Source: Paramyrothecium sp. XJ0827 (Eukaryota > Ascomycota > Sordariomycetes > Hypocreales > Stachybotryaceae). Taken from it: 64,000 nt of DNA. Every line of letters starts with the position of its first letter. Position 1 is the first letter of the stretch. Location: assembly GCA_020881915.1 (NCBI GenBank), contig JAJFPB010000012.1:434001-498000 (forward strand), read 5' to 3'. A program made the position numbers and the translations under genes. The notes under the pieces are model-generated. The model was not told where the DNA came from. It made no database searches and saw only the letters and a program-made list of their open reading frames with translations. Shown piece by piece: positions 57,066 to 64,000 of this stretch.

Positions 57066-59543
57066 ATGTACGCCATCAAGCCATCTCAAAGCCAGCACAT
57101 CGCTGAGGTGCCGCGCACTGCACCTTCAGACCCAAAGGCCACCGTCGAGGAGCCAGAAGTTCGGATAGGCTATCGAACAGAGTATCGTCACAGGCTCACA
57201 AATCATCTTCTCCAGCAGGATGTGTCATACGTGCCGCATGATGAAATTATCCGGGATGATTCGGATGCCCCTATCTTTGATGTCGTCAAGACGTACAGGA
57301 TCAACCCTACCTCTGCTGAAAATAAGGGAAGTCAATCAAATAGTACCACTGAACCAAAATTCTCAGTCAAGATATACTCACCAGCTATCTTGAAAGCTCT
57401 GAGGTCAGTAGTGCAATACTACCCCAGTCAGGACCTGAGCGGTGAGATCGTCATAAAATCGCCATACGCCATTCTGGTCCATCATTTCGATGAACTGGAC
57501 AAGTACTCCAATGACTGTGCAACGAAAGCCCCGAATGAGTTATGTGAACGCGATAAGTTTGCCTCTACTCATTTGAAGGCCCTCCTTCAGTTCCTCGAAG
57601 ATACTGTCATGGATGGTGTTAGAGCGGAGAAAGAGAGGAATGCGCGAGGAAGCTTTACGTACGATCACTGTTGGGTATCTTATAAGCCCGGAAATATCCT
57701 TATGTATAGGCCCAGAAGCGCAAAGGATTGGATCGTCGGGATCATCAAATCAATCTCTGGAGGCACTTTCGAAAGTCCACCCACACAGTGGCTGGTGACT
57801 TACTGGAACCTTCGATACAATGGTACCTACCTCGTACGTACATTGGGAGAAGTGGAGTTCCCAATCTCGGACGGAGAACAGCAGTTCGAATCAAGTTGCA
57901 AAAAAGTCTTGAGCAGGCACGACGTGGAACATACTGAAGACCCGATCGTCAAAGATTCAATCAAGCATGGCCGCATGTATTGTCGTCTTTTGGAGAAACA
58001 ATGCATGTATCACAGCGGAGAAACTACAGAGCCTCCTCATCACACCGTAAGCATCTCTCACGCCACCATGTGGCGCAGAGGATCGGACTGATGGCATGCA
58101 GCTTAACGGACTTGTCATGGCAGACGCAGATGTAATCGTGGACGTCAACAATGAGAACGATCTGCTGTCAACTGAGGATCTACGTACAGGACAGCAGCGC
58201 TGTTCGTGCTCAGCGTGTCAAACGCGTCAAGGATCGCAGAGCGAGAACCGCTTCCAGCCTCTTTTTGAGGACTACGACTGCATAGAACCGCCTTCAAAGG
58301 GAGGCCACGAGTTGACGGACCACCAGTGCCTACTTTGTCCAGCTACTATGGTAGTGTTTGTTTTAAAAACCAGGCGATGGAGTAGGAGACCCCGTTTGCG
58401 AAACCAGTCTTCCGACAGAATGCTGACGATGAGGCAGCCAGCGTGTACCTCCGAAACCTCTCTGAGCCAGCCTTCGATGAGTCCATGGTTGATAACCTCA
58501 TCATAGACGAGAAAAAAAGGCAGACTTTAATGTCACTCTCGAAAAACTTTGCACGGGTCAATAAGGCCGCAGAAAAACTGACCAACCCGTTTTGGAGTGC
58601 AGATTTTGTGACGGAGAAAGGAACAGGACTAACATTTTTGCTTCATGGCAAGCCTGGCGTTGGAAAAACCCTTACTGCAGGTAGGTGGGCTTGGAATTTA
58701 GACTATCCTCCCAGCTCACTGATCAATGCAATATCCGTAGAATGCATAGCAGCGTTGACAAAACGACCCTTGATGGTTCTGACCTCCAGCGATATTGGAA
58801 CCAACCCAGAAGAGGTAGAGAGAAACCTTACACGGCAGTTCAGACTAGCTCAAAGCTGGGGCGCAGTCATGCTGATTGATGAGGCGGATGTTTTCATGGA
58901 AAGACGGAGCACAAATGACCTATTGCGTAACAGTCTGGTTGCTGGTCAGTGGAGTGTCGTTGTTCGAGTTGGTGCGCCCCTTGACTAACTATTACTTCTA
59001 GGTTTCCTCAGGGCCCTCGAGTACTACGAAGGGATTTTGTTCCTCACCACAAACAGGGTGGGATCGTTTGACGATGCCTTCATTTCTCGTATCCACGTTC
59101 AGTTGTACTATCCCGATTTTACTGAAGAGCAGAGGCAGCTGGTGTGGAAGACGTTCATCAGGAAACTCGAGCATGACCGCAAGGGCTACATGCGGCTCAG
59201 CTGGGCCGCCAAAGATTACATCCAAAAGTCGGGGATGAGCAACCTTAAATGGAACGGACGTGAGATTCGAAACGGTACGTTGGCCTTGTGAATTCAACCA
59301 CGCAAGTCATTCAGTACTAAGGCCTGGTCGATAGCTTTCCAAACTGCGGTTTCGCTAGCAGAATATGAGGGAGAAAAGGATGATGAGGGGGTAATCTTGG
59401 TGACTGACGAGCATCTACGTGCTGTGGTGGAGTTGTCTAAGGACTTTAAGGACTATCTCGAGGAGCTACACATGGTCGATGAGGACAAGAGAGCGGAGCA
59501 ACGCTTCGAGCGTGTGGGAAACTATAAACGGGAGGGGAATTAG
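57066..59543 (+). CDS. DUF7025/AAA+ ATPase, about six exons, possible frame break
   Basis: Proposed exons are 57066-58046, 58102 to about 58370, about 58385-58680, 58741-58944, 59002-59274 and 59335-59543. The N-terminal region carries KFSVKIYSPAILKALRSVVQ and YDHCWVSYKPGNILMYRP, the DUF7025 layout of fungal AAA proteins. Walker A is GKPGVGKT, Walker B VMLIDEADVFMERR, the sensor-1 region ILFLTTNRVGSFDDA and the arginine-finger region FISRIHVQLYYPDF. The frame changes between MVVFVLKTRRW and PFAKPVFRQNADDEA (58370-58400). The only intron that would fix it is 36 bases, which is too short, so a frameshift is suspected. This would be an oligomeric AAA+ remodeller of unknown target. It is head to head with the DUF7708 gene. 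Confidence 0.75.
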
Positions 59544-61113
59544 TAGCTACATAGTTACTTGAATATAGGGCTGGGGCTATTCTGATACCTATGTCACGGT
59601 TCTGTAACATCTTACCCCCCGACAAGTCATCTGTTTTGCTGTGAGTGTATTTACAGGAACTCGACGGGAAGAATCCCGATAAGACTGCAAAATAAAGGTT
59701 TGTACTGACGAGCTTTGTGGCTGCCGCTGTGGCGACGCGAGTAGCAAAACCAAAGTTAAAATTTGGTCTTCACGTCGTTTATAATTAGAACAGCGAATAG
59801 GCTTAACCTCTCACTTATTACTGTAATGACTATAACATAATAGTCACATGTTTCAGTACTTATAGATCAGGCAAATGGCTGCCTACAAAGCCACACACTA
59901 CTAAGCATCCTGGTCTTAGGAGATGTAGACCTTGCGATGTCCCTTTGTAGATATCGTAAGAGCTCTTGCCTTCGTATTTGGCTCGACATGTTGCAGGAGA
60001 TTTACGGCGAAGCATGGAGCGTTAGACGAAATGCACCAGGGTATGCTCTCAAGGGAGTCGGTGGCCCAAACTCGGCTTATACTGGAAGAGCATCTCTGGA
60101 AAACATACCATAATGCACACCAAGCCAGCATCGAAAGTCTACATGGGAGCCTAAACGATCAGTCCCGCAATCCATCCATTCTCTACTCGTCCGACCCAAG
60201 GAAAATAACTACCCGACTGTCTTGCCATTCAAGAAGCCTCGCGAACCAGCCAGTGAGCCAGTGCCGTCCACTCCCTACGCACTCCCAAGTCAACATCTCC
60301 GCTCAATATGTTCGATGGTATCGGTGGTGTGATATTGAATATCTAGTGAGGCTGACGTAACAGAGCTGCTTCGGCGCGTATCATGGTCTCGGTGTGCAGT
60401 CATCTTGCCAGCGAACCAACGGATTCTGAATTGCAGAGCCACTCCATGGCTATGGTACCAAGCTGTTAGTATGCATGATGACTCGTGGATACTCAGGGCA
60501 CTCAATCTTGTGATCCATGTGTTGCTATACCTGACAAGCGAGTGCACTTCCATTCACTGACAGCTATTGATTAAATTTAGTCAGTTGAATATGCATTCAC
60601 GACAGGGTCGAAAGTGTGATCAGTGGATGGTTTTGCTGTCAGTACAGCCGGAGGATATAACCGTGGAAAGTTCAGGTTTCAAGTGAACGTGTTGATTGGT
60701 TGCTCCAGACAAGCGTTCGGAGCTGTCTTTAGACTACCCAATCAACTGTCCGCAATTTCACAGCTTTATTTTTTCACCTGGGCCCTCAAATCTGTCAGAA
60801 CACAACTTGAACTGATAAGGGAAATGAAAAGCTTTAAGACGTCCAGCTATCCACTTAGCCAAGCGCTAACCCGGACCACAAGCAGCTTTCGGAAGCCATG
60901 GCCGCGATCCCGTCATTTTAGATCGAAGTGCTGTGACAGATGTTCCCCACCGTAGAAGCAACGGTGCGGGGAGCCCTAACGAGGGGTTCTCAATATATTC
61001 CTCACCCAGATCGTTGTGATCCTTTCCCGCCCCTGCACCTCACCCGATCCGTCTCCCGTCCCCCCTTGCCAGACGACCACACCCGCGCGACAATCGTGCC
61101 ATATTCTCCGACG
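59544..61113. other. Intergenic, 1.6 kb, no gene recognised
   Basis: The AT-rich 3' flank of the AAA gene is followed by motif-free frames. A 142-residue frame at 59932-60360 has no recognisable domain. The last 200 bases are C-rich promoter of the aldo-keto reductase gene. Confidence 0.45.
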
Positions 61114-62300
61114 ATGGCGTTTCCAGAACCCCGGGACACCGGCATGATCTACCGCCGCCTCGGGCGGTCGGGCCTGCACGTCTCGGCAATCAGCCTTGGC
61201 GGCTGGATGACCATGGGCGGCTACGCGGCCGACGAGCAGACCTTTGCCTGCATGAAGAAGGCCTACGACCTGGGCGTCAACTTCTTCGACAATGCCGAGA
61301 ACTACTCGGCCGGCCAGTCCGAGGTCGTCATGGGCAAGGCCATCAAGCACTTTGGCTGGAAGCGAAGCGACCTGGTCATTACCACCAGTATGTTGAGGCC
61401 GTAACTGGTTTCATGAAACCTTGCGTCGATTGAGTTGCTGACCCCCGATGCAGAGGTCAATTGGGGCGCCGTCAACGGGGAGATTCTCATCAACAACCAC
61501 GGTCTCTCGCGCAAGCACGTCATCGAGGGTCTCGAGGCCTCGCTGCAGCGCCTGGGGCTCAAGTATGTCGACGTCGTCTACGCCCACCGCCCCGACCGCC
61601 TGACCCCCATGGAGGAGACGGTGCGCGCCTTCAACTACGTGATTGAGCAGGGCATGGCCATGTACTGGGGTACGTCCGAGTGGAGCGCCGACGAGATCCA
61701 GGAAGCCGTAAAAGCCCTCCCCTAGACGCAGCCGAGCCGAACCTTAATCAGCTAACCCTGCTCTCACAGGTTGGCATCGCCAGGGACCTGCGCATGATCG
61801 CGCCCATCGTTGAGCAGCCCCACTACAACATGCTCGTCCGCGACAAGGTCGAGGGCCAGTTCCAGCGGCTGTACGAGCGCACCGGGCTCGGCCTGACCAC
61901 CTTCAGCCCCATCAAGATGGGCATCCTGGCGGGCAAGTACAACGACGTGGTCGACGGCAAGCCGCCCTCGGACTCGCGCTTCGGCGCCAGCAAGGAGCAG
62001 TTCGCCGACATGATGCGCGAGCGCATGGGCGACGACTCGTGGAAGCAGGACATCGAGACGGTCAGGAAGCTCAAGCCCATCGCCGAGAAGCTGGGCATCA
62101 CGCAGAGCCAGCTGGCCGTGGCCTGGTGCCTGAAGAACCCGCACGTCACCAGCGTCATCACGGGCGCCAGCCGGCCCGAGCAGATCGAAGAGAACGTGGC
62201 CGCGCTCAAGGTGCTGGACAAGCTGACGCCCGAGATCATGGCCGAGATTGACGCCATCACGGGCAACAAGGTCGAGCTGGACCCCGCGCGACAGGGTTAG
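61114..62300 (+). CDS. Aldo-keto reductase, voltage-gated K+ channel beta-subunit-like, three exons, 352 aa
   Basis: Exons are 61114-61387, 61454-61707 and 61770-62300; phases agree. An in-frame ATG exists at 60940, but 61114 ([17 protein letters not shown]) fits the family start. Landmarks are [16 protein letters not shown], the catalytic Asp/Tyr pair in [14 protein letters not shown], the His of VVYAHRPDR, and the NADP-binding [15 protein letters not shown] and [15 protein letters not shown]. The family is the AKR6 (Kv-beta) group, which reduces aldehydes and ketones with NADPH in the cytosol. GC-rich third positions suggest a core gene in good order. The product of intron 2 removal ([19 protein letters not shown]) is well conserved. 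Confidence 0.95.
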
Positions 62301-62945
62301 ACGATGTAGGCTTTGATGATGTTCCTCAAAATAGTCGTGCAGCGGATATAGACCAAAAAGCCTGTTTCATTTAAGCTTCATTGAGTCCTCATGTTTGTGT
62401 TCTCCGCAGAGTTCGTAGACAGACGTGCGTGTTTCAGGTCATGTCAAACCGTGCAGGGCTGTTGGAACAGTCAGATTCAATCAAGATGACACAAAGGAAA
62501 CACCATCGACTGCCAAATGGCTTGGTCCGAGCCTGTCCTGCGGATCATACGAACACCTTTCCGCACCCTCCATCACGAATTCCAGGTCGTTTCTGGAAAT
62601 CATCAAACACAAACACAAACACAACACGTCGGCCCCGGGCGGGCCTGAATCGCCAGACCGGCAATTACCATCTCCGTGGGCCGAAGGGTACGTACCTGGG
62701 TCGGGGCAGCCAAGCCGTTTCGGGCAACGGAGCGGGTGTTAGTCATGCAGATCGACCAACCACGGGTCGCGGATCGGGCCCCTTGACTCGGGAGCGGCAA
62801 TCTGAATCGTGTAGCACGAAAGCGTCCGAGTCTCCCAGAACCCGGGTTGCCTGCGCTGCCTTTCCTTAAAAGGGCTGCGCTATCGTCACTTCGGCTGATC
62901 TTGACATTCCTGTCGTCGCAGGCACTGTCTCACCACCAGCTTCAA
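62301..62945. other. Intergenic, no gene recognised
   Basis: 3' flank of the aldo-keto reductase and promoter of the following oxidoreductase. A frame at 62381-62869 has no motif. A short AC-rich repeat (AAACACAAACACAAACACAA) lies at about 62608-62628. Confidence 0.5.
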
Positions 62946-64000
62946 ATGGCTCCCGTTCCCATCACTTCAGATGTTTCTGTTTCCGTACCGCCACTGGCGG
63001 GTATAAGAAGACGCCACCGCCCGGGTGAGGCGGCTGCATCAGAAACTTCACCCAAAAACACGTCAGAAGAGATGCAGCAACGTCATCACCAAAGAATCGT
63101 CATCGTGGGCACCGGCTTCGCGGGCCTGTGGAGCGCCCTCTCCGCGAGGCGCCTTATCGCTTCGCAAACCACCAAGATCCGAGGGGCCGCCGACATTGAG
63201 GTGGTCGTCGTGGCTCCCTCCCCCAAATTCGTGCTGCGTCCCGTGCTCTACCAAGAGGATCCGTCGACAAAGACGGTGGACCTGAGCGAACTATATCAAG
63301 TCACTGGCGTCCAATTTTTCCACGGCGTAGTGGACGGCATCAATGCTGCAGAGCAAGAGATTGACTACATCGATCGCGAGGGTGCGCCGTGGAGCCTTCC
63401 CTACGACCGCCTGATCCTTGCCGCTGGAAGCGTACTGAGACGTCCGGAGGTGCCCGGACTTGACGAGCATGCATTCAATGTGGATCAGCTGGACGATGCA
63501 GTGCAGCTTGACGATCACCTCAAAACCCTCAGGTTCCTTCCCCCAAGTCGAGCACGAAACACCGTCGTCATTTGCGGTGCGGGCTCCACCGGTATTGAGC
63601 TGGCCACCGAGCTTCCAAAGCGAATGCGGAATATGCTCGGACCCAGTGCGCGACCTCGCGTTGTCCTGGTCAGCCGTGAAAACAAAGCCGGGAGCGCCCT
63701 CGGGCAGAGCCCGCAAGGATCAGTGGAGAAGTCTCTTGCCCGTGCCGGAGTCGAGTGTCTTTCGGGATCCGCGGTGGCTTCCATTGACGCTGGAGGTGTC
63801 ACCACGGCAAACGGTCAGCGCATCGAGGCGTTGACTGTTGTATGGGCTGCAGGCATGGCATCAACACCACTGACGGCATGCATCGACGGACAAAAGGATT
63901 CCTTCGGTCGCCTCCACGTCGACCGCAACCTCCGCGTTCCGTCCACAAAAGAGATATTCGCCACTGGCGACGCAGCTTGCGCCGTGGTCGACGACGCCGG
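62946..64000 (+). CDS. NDH-2/AMID-like FAD-dependent pyridine nucleotide oxidoreductase, partial
   Basis: The open frame runs from the ATG at 62946 to the end of the window, about 351 codons, with no intron so far. A second ATG lies in the leader just before the FAD motif (MQQRHHQRIVIVG). The N-terminal FAD motif is IVIVGTGFAGLWSAL. The second Rossmann motif for NAD(P)H is VVICGAGSTGIELATEL. The FAD-phosphate segment is EIFATGDAAC near the cut end. A leader of about 45 polar, Arg-rich residues precedes the fold and could be a mitochondrial presequence. The family includes type-II NADH dehydrogenases and AIF/AMID-like flavoproteins. The C-terminal domain that would tell these apart lies outside the window. 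Confidence 0.85.
   Translation, partial: MAPVPITSDVSVSVPPLAGIRRRHRPGEAAASETSPKNTSEEMQQRHHQRIVIVGTGFAGLWSALSARRLIASQTTKIRGAADIEVVVVAPSPKFVLRPVLYQEDPSTKTVDLSELYQVTGVQFFHGVVDGINAAEQEIDYIDREGAPWSLPYDRLILAAGSVLRRPEVPGLDEHAFNVDQLDDAVQLDDHLKTLRFLPPSRARNTVVICGAGSTGIELATELPKRMRNMLGPSARPRVVLVSRENKAGSALGQSPQGSVEKSLARAGVECLSGSAVASIDAGGVTTANGQRIEALTVVWAAGMASTPLTACIDGQKDSFGRLHVDRNLRVPSTKEIFATGDAACAVVDDA

Noticed and set aside
59932..60360. 142-codon plus-strand frame
   Set aside because: No recognisable domain, start or splice context; composition not clearly coding.
60940..61113. Upstream in-frame ATG of the aldo-keto reductase
   Set aside because: Would add 58 Pro/Arg-rich residues not typical of the family; the ATG at 61114 matches the usual start.
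62381..62869. 162-codon plus-strand frame between two oxidoreductase genes
   Set aside because: Low-complexity Arg/Thr/Ser composition including an AC repeat; lies in a promoter region.

Overview
The window is from a filamentous ascomycete (Pezizomycotina), most likely a Sordariomycete. The genes carry short introns (about 45-75 bp) with GTAAGT-like donors, CTAAC/CTGAC-type branch sites and YAG acceptors. The families are typical of this group: Zn2Cys6 regulators, an iterative highly reducing polyketide synthase (HR-PKS), DUF7708 and DUF7025/AAA proteins, and a nuclear tRNA-Gly with an intron. No ribosomal RNA, complete transposon or CRISPR array was seen. Gene models below are spliced by eye and checked for reading-frame phase at every junction that is given.

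Left flank (1-12.4 kb): relics (a berberine-bridge-type FAD oxidase tail, a phosphotransferase-like fragment), a secreted protein, a six-exon cytochrome P450, two unrecognised genes whose stop codons abut tail to tail, and a kinase-like gene. Core (12.9-42.1 kb): a probable secondary-metabolite gene cluster. In order it holds a secreted multicopper oxidase, a secreted SMP-30-like beta-propeller, a dienelactone-hydrolase-family enzyme, a DUF3237 protein, an FAD monooxygenase, an AflR-like Zn2Cys6 regulator, a 3.2 kb gene-free stretch, an MFS exporter, a second Zn2Cys6 regulator and a 2,590-residue HR-PKS. The PKS has KS-AT-DH-cMeT-(inactive ER)-KR-ACP and no visible release domain.

Right flank (42-64 kb): a protein with a GPI-anchor-like tail and an intron-containing tRNA-Gly next to the PKS. 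A relic-rich strip follows, holding a decayed type-B carboxylesterase. Then come a methionine-permease-like APC transporter, an NmrA-like reductase with a decayed copy of its 3' end 1.9 kb downstream, an epoxide-hydrolase-like relic, a head-to-head DUF7708/AAA-ATPase pair, an aldo-keto reductase and the start of an NDH-2/AMID-like oxidoreductase cut by the window edge.

Working hypothesis (inference): the PKS makes a methylated, partly reduced polyene or pyrone-like chain. The FAD monooxygenase, multicopper oxidase and possibly the P450 oxidise it, the hydrolase, propeller and DUF3237 proteins act on lactone or enol intermediates, and the MFS protein exports it. I do not recognise this gene combination as a known pathway. 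The relics around it suggest accessory, fast-evolving chromosome sequence.
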